Assembly (NCBI RefSeq): GCF_002078875.1
Contig: NC_034411.1
Coordinates: 58,602,718 to 58,666,717 of the forward strand
Direction: 5' to 3'
DNA: 64,000 nt
Source: Numida meleagris
Taxonomy: Eukaryota > Chordata > Aves > Galliformes > Numididae
The notes below the pieces were generated by a model that was given only the letters and a program-made list of their open reading frames with translations, did not search any database and was not told the DNA's origin. A program made the translations under genes and the position numbers. Of the stretch, positions 47,639 through 60,867 are shown in pieces. Numbering within the stretch: position 1 is the stretch's first letter; each line of letters starts with the position of its first letter.

Positions 47639-47984
47639 GATCGGTATTTCCAAGCACCAAACCAGAAGCCACAATCAATGAGATGGAGCTCTGTGGTGGA
47701 TGCCCCTGCCTGCTCCCAAGTCCAATACCCACAGTGATGCCCACACCTCTTGGTGGGGCCACGTACCCCAGCTCAGCATCCCCACATTACAGCATTCTAC
47801 CTGCGGCTGTGGGAGGAAGCAGCCTGAAAGTCAAAGAAGCAGAAGTACCTCCCTGCACCGCTCCTCCCCACCCCGCAGCCCCAGCACTCCCCTGGCACAG
47901 CACACGCCAGGCTCTAAGGCTTGCAACTTCTAAAGCCTCCCCGGCCTTCAAGTGCCAAAACCACATGCTGCCTTGTGGCCGACC
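47639..47984 (+). promoter_or_regulatory. THEMIS: THEMIS 5'UTR / promoter-proximal region (borders inferred)
   Basis: GC-richer sequence directly before the THEMIS ATG. An in-frame TAA at 47931-47933 with no in-frame ATG between supports the chosen start. A good splice acceptor, TTTTTTCCACAG, ends at 47638, so this stretch may be the 3' part of an exon with an upstream non-coding exon. RUNX-like hexamers TGTGGT (47692-47697) and ACCACA (47960-47965) are present, which would suit a T-cell gene. No clear TATA box. The transcription start cannot be fixed from sequence. Confidence 0.5.
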
Positions 47985-48075
47985 ATGGCATCTACTCTGG
48001 AGAAATTCATTCATTCTCTGGACCCCAGAGCCCTTCCAAGGGTACTCGAAATCCAGTCAGGCATCTATTTCGAAG
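47985..48075 (+). CDS. THEMIS: THEMIS coding exon 1
   Basis: The ATG lies in GCCGACCATGG, a good Kozak context (A at -3, G at +4). It reads [13 protein letters not shown], then [17 protein letters not shown], plus the first base of Gly, and ends at donor GTGAGTGA (48076). It matches the mammalian N-terminus at F-[VI]-[12 protein letters not shown] and GIY. A 156-aa frame at 47683-48153 overlaps it in another frame and is a shadow. Confidence 0.93.
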
Positions 48076-51000
48076 GTGAGTGATGGGTGCTTTCTGGCAC
48101 AGCTTTCTGAGTTCATCTTGGACATTGGATCCTCCCTGGGGTGGCTGTGGTAGAGGCAGAGGGAGAATGCTGACAGCCCTGTTTCCTGGCAGTTTCCCTC
48201 TAATTTTCTTTCTCCTTTGAAGAAAATAATATAAGCATCGATGTCTTTGGAAGTGTCTTTTGTACAGTGTACATCTGCTCTTCTCTGAAGCTTTGAGGAG
48301 GGTGATGTAGTTATTGCTCATCATATTCTGGAAGGAGTACTGGAATGAGTCATGAATTTGCTTTGCGCTGGCACAGAGCCATCAATCCAGCAATGGCAAA
48401 TCACCATGCAGAGGTTAATTCATTAGCACTAGTTCTGCTCTCCTGGGGTTGGTGTGGAGCAGTAATCTCTGTTTCTGAAGTAAAGAAATACAGAGACTGG
48501 AAAGCAAATATGAGAAACAATAAGGAATAACAGTTTTCTGACATTCTGCCCCATGTTGGAGGGTACTTCAGGTGTGTGCCATTATGAAGGGATCACTATG
48601 AGCCAGACAGCAGCATCACAGGAGCAATATTTTGATGGATAATTTTGCTGCATCAGGTCTTCCTATGCTGTTTTTATACTGGGCTATGCTTGTGCACAAA
48701 ACAAAGAGGTAAAGAGGCTTGCACTGCAGAGAAGTTCTGTGCTTGGTTAAGGCATGGACTGCATGTAATGACAGTGAAAACACCATGTCAAGCCCATATA
48801 TCAGTCTAGGAAAAGAAGGTTACCTGCCTGTCACTGCAGATCAGTGGTTTGCAGAGGGTTTAAGCAAGGCCCCAGTGTAAATAAACTCCCTAGCACGACT
48901 ATGCATGGCATTACAAAATCCTGCCAGCCAGAGGAGAAAGAAGGAAAATTTGGGCTTATGCTAGATAAAACAGAGGGGGCTTTACGAAACGAGCTTAAGC
49001 TTCAGAATCCACGATGTCTACCTTTACGTCAATCCAAAAATCCCCACGCAGCTCCATAGAAGGAGGAGGTGGGACGCAGCTGCCCTTTGCTGCAGCCGTG
49101 GAAAGTCTGAACCAGGGCTGTCAGGGCTGATCCTTCCCTCCACTCCTGGGGAGTTGCAGAACAGGAAGGGCACTCTTCATCTGCAGGCACAGCATGCCTG
49201 GGATGCATCGGACTGCTGTGCAAAAAGGCATGCTGAGAGATTAATGTGGCCAAAATTACCAGAAACTTTTGAAAATATGGTTTTCTGGACTCCCCTCACT
49301 TTGATACGTGTCTTGTACAAGTTGCACTTTTTAAAATGGCCTGAGAACGTGTTTTCAGCTTGAACCAAATTAAAATCTTGGTGATAAGGCTGCTACCTCC
49401 ATGATGAATAGTAGAATTTAAAGTAAAACGAGAAGATTGCTTCCTTGAATTTGAGTAGCTATAAATACAAGATGTGCATGTATCTGGATGTGTTCAAGAC
49501 GTCTAGATGTGACACTGAGGGACATGGATAGTGGGTATGGTGGTGGTGGGCTGATGGTTGGACTGCATGATCTTAGTGGTCTTTTCCAACCTTAATGACT
49601 CTGTGATTCTATGCTGTGTGTATACACATGCAAATTACTGTGAAATACATCCATAGATGCAAAACACTACAATAAAACTGCAGCATCCCCACTGTCAGCA
49701 AGTTTCTGAGTCCCTACGGTTTACATCCTGCTGCTGGTAGGTGGCAAAACTCCGCACCATTAGAGCATGGAGTATTTCAGCACAGGTTTCCATTTGCTGT
49801 GTAGGCCCTGGTGCATGAGGAGAAGGCAAACTGTGGAGGCAGACGCCCCCCAGCCATGCTGCAGCAGTGCCCTCCCACATGTGAGGAGAAGGCTCTTAGC
49901 TGACAGCTGTCTTGCAGGGATGAGCTGCCTGGCCTGGGGAGTGAGAGGCACATGCCACAGTGACCCATGAACATCTGTGCTGGCAGGGTGAGGCCTTGTG
50001 CTTCTCTGCTGCTTCTTCAGCCCTGGTAGCACCACATTTTCCTGTCCTCTGTTCCTAGTGCCTTCTCCACTCCACAGCCAGCATATCTTGCATATACAAC
50101 AAGCAAGGCTGATGCACAAGTGCAGCTCAACTTCTTCCTTTCATGCACGGTATAGGGCCCCAACGTTATAAAGTACTTGACCACACTGATGCCTGGTAAC
50201 AGGCTTGCAGTGTTTCTTCTCTCTCCTTCCTTGCTTCAGGAGAGGCTTAAAGACACTCAAGACACTCTGTGTCTAAGGGGTCTGTGAGATCTAGGGCTAC
50301 AAAAGGTCTTCTTGACCCAGTGCTCCCTCCCTGAGCTGCTTTCTGCAGTTCATCTTTCCTGAGCACTTTGCTTCCATCTATGTCTTGCAGCAGGGGGGGA
50401 ACATGTTGTTCTGTGATTGCATTCTGATTTATATTGCATCTTGTGAAGCAAGAGCAGTGCTTCAGAGAGAGTCTGAAGTAACTCTTGTTATATTGCTAAA
50501 TAGGAGAGCGGGCCACTTTGAGCACTTTGAATTTCCATTAGGACAGCACTTCCCAAGTCCTTTCTTGGCCAGACTGCCACTTGCCTCCATCAACCCCTTT
50601 TGATTTCTTGTATTGCAAGCAGTAAACCTGCAGTCATGGTGTGGGCAATGTCACATCTCCTGACAGGAGCACAGATTTACTGCTATGGTTGCAGGGACCA
50701 AATCAGAGCATTTGTGCAAGAAGATGTATTTTGAAAGCATCACACTGCCGGGTTTGTCTGAAACTGATCAGTTGCAAAAGATGAATAATTTTATGGCATG
50801 AGACTTTAAAATGGTGCAAACTTGTACAAATGTAAATGTGCTATGCTCTACCCCAGCCCTCCCCCCCCAAAAAAAAATACCCTCAAGGATTGTTTAAAAC
50901 CAGTTTTAACTGTTATACTGATTGGTAAGTAAAATAAATAATGATATCATAAATCCATTAGAGCTGTCAAATCAAAGCTGCAGCAGCCAACCAATGAAGG

Positions 51001-54000
51001 TTATAGCCACATAGCTGATAAAGAGATGGTGAAACTTAATTCATGCTCTAGTTTTCTGTGGTGCACCGGTGTGCCGTGATGGTGAAACTCTTAATTTACT
51101 CAGAAAATGCATTTAGGTCTAAACAATTCTACAAATGTATGACTTGCAAATTAACCTCACTGCTCTTGACAGAGTTTCAGTACTTCTACTAGCATAAGAA
51201 AAGCATGTTGAAGGTCTTTATAAAGATGAGAGGCTTTTTTTTCCATGTGGAGAAGTGTTTTTATTAGAAGCTGCAAAGTCAGGCTCTGGAGTAAGAGTAG
51301 GAATTTGGCTGCCCTTAGGAAAGAACAAGGCTCTAACGATGATAGTTAAAAAGTCCCATGCTACCTTCATACCCATGTAGCGCCAAATGCAATTCAAGTC
51401 TTTCCTTTTAGGCACAAGTCTGCCTGCTACAGCCGCAAGTGGAGAATGTTGGAAACGTGCTGTATGTACTCATTCCACCATTAGTTTATCTGTCAGCCTA
51501 TAAAAATTTTGTCTCTGCTACCATAAATAGAATTTTGATTTATTTAACTGTATCTCCCAAAACTGCAAGTGGTCCATGTAGATCCTGTTTCACTTCGGAA
51601 TACTTTATACTAGAGAAGCTGAAGACAATTGAAATGCTGTGTTTTGTGGTGAACGCTACACCCCGGACACCTCTCTGAGGAACAGTTCTCTTTTTTTGTT
51701 CCTGGTTTGAAACAGAGGGTTGGGTTTCCTGTAATGTTTTACATTATTGAGACTATACCAGCTGCCAAATTACACTCTTTTTCATGCCACACTTGGACTT
51801 AAGGGTTAGTTGAAGCCCTACTCTGTGTGCCTTGGGATGGATGGCCAAGGTTTGAGGAGCTGGCACAAGCTCCCACATTCTTCATGCCCTTTCCTTCTAC
51901 CAGAGTGTGGCTGTATGATCAGAGCATCAGCCTGCAGTTACTCACTACGACTGACACTGTGCAGAGTCAGGAAGATGGGTTTTTAGTAATAGCCCTAACT
52001 TTTTCTAAAGCGCTTTTCATTCATCACACTCAACGGGCCATACAGAAGGAGGGGAATTATTGTCATCCCTGAAAACAGAAACACTGATGAAGGGAGAGAG
52101 TGGTTCTGCCAGCCCCAGGGATATCTCTCAGAGCAGCTGTTTTGGACTCTGCTGTTCACTGTTCTTTTCATAATATCACTGCTGCAGAAATCGAATTGCT
52201 GAACTACTGGAGGAAATAGGAAGCCTGATTATAAGATGAAAGCAAATTTGTCAGATACAAATATCTAAGTAATCAGTGCTGATTAGAACGCAACTGTAGT
52301 GCAGTCTGAAGTACGTGACAATTTAATAGCTCCTTAAAATATGTTATTAACAAATTAAACTACTGAAACTCCATTGGAAACTGATTTGATTGATTGAATG
52401 TCTTTCTTTGAACATTTTAGTAAATATTGATGCTTAGTGAGCTAAGTATTGTATGGCCACTGATTTTTATAGACGGCATGCAGTACGAGCTTTCATCTTT
52501 GTGTTGCAAAAATTATGTCTGTTTTAATACTGATATAATTATTTTATGGGTAATTTAATTTAATATTCTGCAGGCTTAAGTTAACCAGTGGCAGGATAGT
52601 AAAATGTGTCAAATTTTAATTGTGAAAAATGTAGAACTGCTCAAGGCATTTATTCTGTTGGTGTTTCTTGCCACTGTGTTCCCTACCTACAACCTTCCCA
52701 GCTTTTGCTCCATCTAAATAGAAATCCCACATATTTTTATTCCCCTAGAGCTAAATACACACATCAGTATGTATACCAGGAACTGTGACTCTTCACAGTA
52801 CAGGGAGACTTGGTAGATCCTCATTGCTTTTCAGCTGTTCCAAAGCAGCATGTGTTTCACAAATTGCAGTGCCAAAAATACCTCCTCTTTATGATGGAAC
52901 CATGAAACTCATTGGGAAAGTTTTATGTTGTATGTTCTTTCTATGGGGAGAAGGGATCTTTAAGCCAGCAGCCCCCAGCTCTGCAGGCCTGAGGTGCAGC
53001 AACATAGCAGGCTGCAAATGCAGTTCTGCGCTCTGCTCCTTCTCCTGGGGCCTGAAATATACTTCAGGAACAAAGTGGTGAGAAGAGATATCACTGTGAC
53101 CTCATGCACAACCATGGTTAATGCCTTTGTAGATCTAAGAGATGCTCAATATTGCCAGGTGCGGTTCCCTCCTCCCTATGAGGCTGTTTGGTGCTCCCTG
53201 AGAGTTGCAAGGAGCAGTGACTAACAGAACTCGTAGGGATGTCCTCTTTCTTCTGTTTATGTGAACAGCTCCATTTAAAAACTCTCTTGTGAACCATGAA
53301 GAACATGAACATGATCGGGTTCATGGTTTCTCTTGGCTCTCTTTGGCTACATATCCACACCTGCTTGCCTTCTCTACAGTTTCAGTTTCACCCTTTCTGC
53401 CTCTGTTTCTGGGAAGCAGCTTCTTTCCAGAGCGTGCTTCTGCGAGCCTTGCAGGAGAGCCATGGGTTCTGCTGGTCATTAGCAGAGCACTGCAATTAAT
53501 TACAAATACCCTGTTAACCCCTAAGCTGCACACTGACTAAAAGAGGAATCCTCGTACATGATCTCAGCTAGACAGTTTGGAAATGTTTTGATGAAGATGA
53601 TTAGGGCTGTATTTCTTGGAGATGGAAGATCAATGAAAACGACCTGTGCATTTGCTAAGTGGAGTCCCATTTGAGTGCATGCCAAGGGGAGAATTGTGCA
53701 AGAAATTGTAGAACTTTGTGGTACAGTGTTTGTTCTTGCTGATTTCTCTCATTTTTTTTTTACGGAGATAGAAGCCAATTCTGTCCATGAAAATTGAAGG
53801 GTTTCTTCCCTTGAAGATAGTTATTTTCCTTCCTCTTGATTCAGCATCTAAGAAAGTGATCCCAGGGTAGAACAAGAACAACAGATTGTTTGAATTCTCT
53901 TTTGTGGTCAGTAGTCAGAGATGTTAGTAAATTTTCTATTAATACATACCGCTGAAACTCTGCTGTACTTGCTCAGATTGCTTCAAAAACATCTTTTATT

Positions 54001-57000
54001 CTGAACAAGAAGGAAAGTGCCTTTCAATGAATGCAATATGAGAACGAAACCTGACTTTTATGGGTCAAATATTGCTCATTTTATTCGTGCTGCTGCCCTC
54101 AGTGGGATGACTCATCCACATACAGTGCAAAAAACCTGACCCTCAGTAGCTATCTCTGAGGGGAAAGCTGTTTTGAGGATTCCTATGTGCATTTTTTTTC
54201 TTTGACATTCAGCTCCAGGCCTCTCTGTTGAAGGCACAAGGGATAGGAAGGATATCCAAAATGCCTGACTTATTTCAGTTCAGGCATCAGCCCTTCCCCC
54301 ATGTACTGGTTTCCTGCAGTGGGTTGGAGGCCTCCAGGGATGGGAGGAGGAGGTCTGTGGTGCGAGGAGCCATGTTCCAGTGTGCACCAACCTGCCATCC
54401 TATAAAAATACCACCACAGCTTTCACAATCGTGGGCTCTGGGGAGATAACTGGATGACTACAGCAAATAAGTGGAGAGGAAATGTCCTGGTGCACACTTC
54501 CCATAGTACACAAGTCCCAGCCCATGTGCTGTTGTGCAGCTGCAGGGGGATATTTTGTTCTTTCAGTAACTTTTCTTCCTGTCATGACTTATGCGTGAGG
54601 GAATACGGCATTTGTTCAGGTTCACCATTTCTGGTTAGCTCCCTTGGATAGACAGTAATGGGCTGAGGGGCAGTGTGCAGTGGTCTCAGCAGGTAAGGTG
54701 CTTAAACAAGTTGACAATCTGGGGCTTTATCTGTAACGCTCAACTCTCTGACTTGACCCCACAACATGATTCAAGCAACCTTCTTAAACCCAGTCTATCA
54801 AAGCACATATGTTGTTAAACATCCTCCTCAATAAGCATACCTTAAAATTATTATTGTCAAATTAATGCCACAAAGCAAATGAATAAGAGTAAATAAATCA
54901 CAAATAGTTAAAACAGCAGTGACTCACACAGCTCAAAAGCAGTTCTTGGCATTCCTTTTGTTACTACAGTAATTTCGACTTGCAGGGGTAAAACCAACAA
55001 AAGGTCAAAGATGTTGTATTTGGAGCTGTGGTTTCACTTGCTCTTTCCATTATAGTGGGTGCTGCACACACAAAAGCTGCGCTGCCATATGCAGAGCGTG
55101 AGCCCTCAGGATAGATGAGAATCGGAAAAAGGGAAAAAAGAAAAAAAAAAACATAAACCCATCAGGAAAGAAATAAATCAGAAACTGCAGAAGTAATTTT
55201 TTAAAAATTCCATTATGATTGAAATGGCTTAAAGCACTTGACATTTAAAGTTTGATTTTATATGATGAAAGATAAATCTTACAGCTTTTGTTTTTTGATG
55301 GTTTTGTGTTGGCAAAAATCAGATCCTCTGCAGTCGTGGTAGATGAGATCAAGATAAGATGCCCCCTTTGCAAAGAGCCTTTTGAAGGGAGTTTACCTCC
55401 ATGGTAGTTTAATCACTGAGCTCCTTGGAGAATTTGTGTTCAAGACTGACCAAATATGCAGATTTTTGTTGCTTGGCACACATGAGAAAGAGAAGACCTG
55501 TTACAAAAACCCAGGAAGTCTCTATGTCATTTGGTAGGGGTCCTGCTATACAAAGTACTGCTTTGTGACCACAGCAAGCACAGGGTCACTGGAGCATGGT
55601 GTGGCCATGTGGACACTGGGATCCCCCAGATTCAGTGAGTACGGGGTTGGGAAGGAAGGGGTGGATAAAAGCCATACAGGTGCTCCATAATGTTTGCAGC
55701 CACTCTTACAGTCAGAGATTGGAGAGAGAAATTGGAGCATGCTTCATTCTTGGCCTGCCTTTGACTGCATGTAAGATTTTCAGCCTCTTTGTATTTTTCC
55801 CATGAGGTATTTAGTTTACAGGGTTTAGTGGGGAAAGTCCTGCATGCTGATTGTCCTCTTCAGTGCTCGGGAGATATTTGACTGAAAAAAAAGATATGTG
55901 ACTTCTCACTGTCAGAAACCAGTTACTTTTCCTTACTTCTTGATCAAAGAGTTATTAATGTTATTAAGCAAAACTCTCCACCCTGCAACTTCAAAATAGA
56001 TATCTCCTTTTCCTAAAAAGCATGAACTCTGAACAACTGGCTGACCCCCACATAACACTCATAAAGAATGATATCTTCTTTATTGATACTAATTACAGAT
56101 ACATTATACCCTTCATATTACTTGAGGTGCCTGCAGCTGCCTTAATAAAACTGTGATTTCAACCCAGCTATGTCACAGCCGAAAGCAGGCTATTGTAGTT
56201 CTGGCTGAATTGCTACACCAAAGGGTTATGCCTTTCTGGGAAAGCAGAATCATATCACCAGTCACTGAAACACAGGCACCTCTGATCTGGGAACACAGCA
56301 TCCGTATGGGCAACCGATGACAACATAATAGTGGAGAAAGGAACATTTGGAAAAGGACACTAGGACAAATTTCTCCTCTTTCAAGACATGTCAGGAGATC
56401 TTTCATCTCCCAGCAAAGCAGCTAGGCTCCTGGTTCCTTGGATCTTCTTTCAAAGACCTCTGAGCCTGCCAACTGCAATGAATTCAGTGGGTGCCACTGA
56501 GAGATGAAAAGGAAGCATTTTTTCCTTCAAGGATTCAGACTCATGGGGCTGGGGAGTAGATGCCTAGTGTTTGGTCCACAAAGTCATTTGGTTGTATTGG
56601 AGAAAAAAATGAGCTTTGTTAGAAGAAGAATAGGGGATATTTGGAAGTGCTTTGCAGAGCACTGAAGCAGACAGACTGTCGGACTGGGAGTCAGCCAGCC
56701 TGAGCTTGAGTTCCAGCCCTGCTGAATGGTCCTCTGTGCAATCTTAGTCACGTTTTTTGTTTGGCTGCATTGCTTTCACTGGTCCTCCTTGCTGCAGTGC
56801 CCAGACATTTGTGACTAAATGGAGTTAAATAAAAGTGATATATTACCATTGTTTAGTCATGGATCTGATTTTGAGCAACACTCCCTATTGGAGCCACTGA
56901 ATTGTTCACACCTAGAGCAGTCAACAAATGGACTCTAAGCTACTGGCAGAAAATGGGAAGTATTACTGAGATATTTGCTGTGCTGTTCTAACTTGTATTA

Positions 57001-60000
57001 TGAAATATTTATCTCGGTGGTGCTGTCACTAGTCCTGACATGAAAAGTGACATGATCCATCTCATGCATTAGCTGTCTTTGTATTTTATATTGCAGTTTT
57101 TAATATGAAAACACCCTTCGTTTACATTTAATGAGAAATAATTCAAATAAAGGGCTGATGATAGGGAGGATTCTGGTGTGGCTGCTTAACATTTTGGGAA
57201 AGATGGAGGAGAAAGATATTGAACCAATTGTTATGGTTGCTTTGATGTGACCACAGCAGTTGCTAACACACATTGTCAAACTAGAGATGAGCTTATGAAA
57301 GGATATAAATGTGTTTTTTAATGAACAAAGTAGCAATCTAGAAAAGGTGGTTTCGAAGGCAACAAGCCCTTTAATTATAGTCTTCAGGGGCATTGCTTGA
57401 TCACTGTAAATAAGCTGCTTTATTCCGGGTTCTGCAAAAATGTATTATATTGTATACATCTTTCTCAAACCAAAAAGATTCAGTCCTCAAGTTTACTGGA
57501 TTTACATTTTCAACGCTTTCTTTGTGGCTCGAATTGGAAAAAACACAGTGACTTTATATTTCATAGCAAATGAATGTATTGAATGGTCTGCTTTAACTTT
57601 TATATTTTTCACTATATTTTGGGGGCGTCCATTTCACATAGACTGAAGTGAACTCTTTCAGGGTCATGTTGTTTCACATTAGGTATTTTCACAGAGTTTT
57701 AAGACTAATTATTGTGGCTTTTCAAGGAAAAGGTATTTTTCTTGTCCTCTTTGAAAACCATGCAGTTTCCCTCCCTCCCTTTTATCAGCACAAATATTTG
57801 CTGCAAATGCCTAGATGACAAATCACATAGGTAACATTTTTCTTGTCTGAATGTAATCTTCATTATACTATTCCAGGCAAACAGCCAAGCGAGGGCAAAA
57901 ATCAGGGCTAAGGCAATTTAGTTGCAGACAAATATGTAATTACAATCAATACTGTACATGCAACTGCACCCCCAAAAGTTAATCCGTTCTTGTACAGCTG
58001 GCAGAGTTTCATTTTTTAATGATTTTTTTTATATTGGTATTGTTAAAAATGAGGCTTCTGCAATCATAGTCTTGGTCTGCTAGCTATCCTCCTTCCAGCC
58101 TCTCACTTTCATAATCTTTCACCTTTTGGTCTACTTCAAATGAATCTGGTAAAGGAGGAGGTAATTAAAGTCCTACAAGATGCCCATGAAAACTGTCATT
58201 TAGGTAGATGCCTATCCACATACTACATATCTACATATCTAGCTGTCAATCCACTCACATATATGAGTATTACTGCTGATAAGCTGTTGAAAGTATTTCT
58301 CTGACTTCCTTAATTGATGGAAAATGCTGTGACGTACTTCAGTTGGTGGTTTACAAGCAATCCATCCATCTGGCCTCTCTTCTGGGCTGCAGAGTGCTGT
58401 CCTGCAGCTGCGAGAGCTGGGATACTTGGGTGCTCTCCACTTCCATTCCATTAAGCTTTTCTGTCTTCTTAAAGACTTAAAACATTCTTCCTAACTGCTT
58501 AATTCCCTTCTTGGTGATGCCAAAAATATGTCCTTCCTTTCTTCCTTTTTTTCTTTAACACAAGAATGAGTTCATTTTCCTTGGTATTATTTATTACAAA
58601 TTATTACATTTGCCAGTTAATTATATACTCATGTAACAGTTTATTTCTTTGAATGCAGGATAAGCAGCTCCTTTGCTTTTCTTTCTTTGTTTCATTCTTT
58701 GTTTCGTTCTTTCATTCTTTCATTTTTTTTTGCTCTTTTGTTCTTTTGTTCTTTTGCTCTCTTGTTTCTTTCTCTTTTTCTCTTTCTCTCTTAATTAGAA
58801 CTGTGACTTCTTTTAAGTTTAAATTTTAATATCACCTTTTCCTGAAACTGATGTGTTTAGATGATCAACCCATTTGTTTTACTCTACATGTTTTTGTTCT
58901 GATTAAAGACCCTGGGAGTTAAGGTGCTGTGACAGCCCTGTGTGTCTGTTCTGTGCACGTTCCTTGGTGGTTTGCAGTCTGGCTTTTATAATCCATCTTT
59001 TTCTGAATGCATTATCTTGGCCCTTGATGTTTCAAACTGAGCCTGCAGCTCCATGTAATGCTTTTTGTAGACTCCAGATTGAACTCCATATGCTTGTCTG
59101 CCTCAGGTATTTTGTCTCTTTTATAAGTGTGGATTTTCTTTTCTTGTGTATTTTACCCTTTTCTTGTAGTGTTTTAAATTCCCTGCTATCTCTAAAGCGC
59201 TGGGCTGCTGTTTATCCCATGTAGGTTGTTCTCTGCATTTCTCATGTTTTGAAAATTTTGATTGCTTTGTCAAAAACAAATTTATGAGCCACACAGTCAT
59301 TTTTGAGTGCTTGGTGGCACTAGGCTCTTTTTTTAGGTGCTGCCAGACTTTGCTCTTTGGTCCCTTTAGAGACCTACCACTACCTTCTCTACCACTAACC
59401 AATCCCTGTTTTCATTTTTTTGAAAGTTCTGTTTATATTTCATATTCAGTATGGAGGGCAGAACTTCTCAAACTCTCTGCAGTATGATTTGCAGCAAAGC
59501 TATTGTGTCCCAGGAAGAGCAAATCTGATAAAAGTAAAAGTGCCTTCAGAACCAGCCATAATCAGAAGCAGGGCCCACCTCTGCATCCCCTCCTCAATTC
59601 CCGATGGCAGCTCTCTGCTGCAGATATAGACTGAAGCAGTGGTTAAATCTTCTTCAATTACACCATTTTTTTTTAGAAGTTTAGCCTCTTTACTGCTCCA
59701 TTCTTCCCCTCAGGATAGGTGCTTGATTTGCTTCACTCTAGCTACTGTGTTTGGAAAACACTCCAAGCCAGCATGGCCACCAAACCTTCATCACTCGATG
59801 CCTGTGCTCTGATGAAGCAACATTGCCTGTGTCTGGGTGTGTGGTGGGTCCCTGATGGACTGAGGGGAGCACTTGCAAAGGCTGTCTGACAGACATGAAA
59901 GTAAATGTGCCCGAAGTCCATAATTAGTCAGTGGAGTTACTTTCAATACATTAAATGGTTTCTAGGGGTCTCTTTTCAAGTGAGGTAAACTGGAGAAGCT

Positions 60001-60833
60001 AGATCTAAAACTGCACTAAATAAAAAAAAAAAGCCTCTGGAAGTCACAAGCTCCCATGTTGAGTACGTTTTTGCAAATATTTATTCAAGGGTGAGAATAT
60101 TGGAATTCTTTTCTCATCTTTCAATGTTTCCATAATGCGGAGCTCATCATGCTGGGTCCTCTGGGATTCCCTCTATCTAATAATATCATGGCTGCTTGTG
60201 AAATCTGCTGTCTGATGTAAAGAGTGAGGTGATTCAGCACGAAAGGAATATTACCCTCTTCATGGCTGCTCAATTTTCTCTCCCTCTTGCTTTAATGTGT
60301 AATAAGTATTGCACACACATTTTCTGACTGTCATAAAATATCCTATAGAGCTCAACTGAAGCAATGAGAGCTATGATAATTCCTCATGTGTTTATTAGAG
60401 CAGTGGCTACTACAAGTGTAGCAATATCTGGTGGAAGAAGTTGGGTTAGTCAATGATGAATTGCTAAGAGGCTGAAAGGAGAGTAAGCAATTATGCAGTA
60501 TTTTTACAATAAGAAAACAAAATTGTTCTTTTATCATTAGAGGGCAACAGCTCTCTAGGTCTTCTGCTTGGCACCAGATTGATTGAAAGGAAGCATAAGC
60601 AGCATGTTCTTCTACTTGACTGTGGTTAGTATTTGTATGGCACTATAATCCAGACCAACTCTGTGCTGATCATTGCACTAGTTCACAACAGAAAGTCATC
60701 AGCCTTCTGGGACTTTTAGAGTCTGAGTAAAGTAGTCCTCCTCATTCCACGTAGGATCCACAGGAAGGGAAAACAGGCAACTAAAACAAACTGCTGCAAG
60801 ATTTTGGTTTGGGTGGGTTGTTTGTTTTTTGGT

Positions 60834-60867
<34 letters not shown>

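Noticed and set aside
47683..48153. 156-aa open frame, the longest in the window
   Set aside because: It overlaps the THEMIS 5'UTR and exon 1 in another frame. It runs through the exon 1 donor and owes its length to local GC content.
49760..50119. 119-aa minus-strand open frame
   Set aside because: Other frames overlap it on both strands, and it has no recognisable domain.
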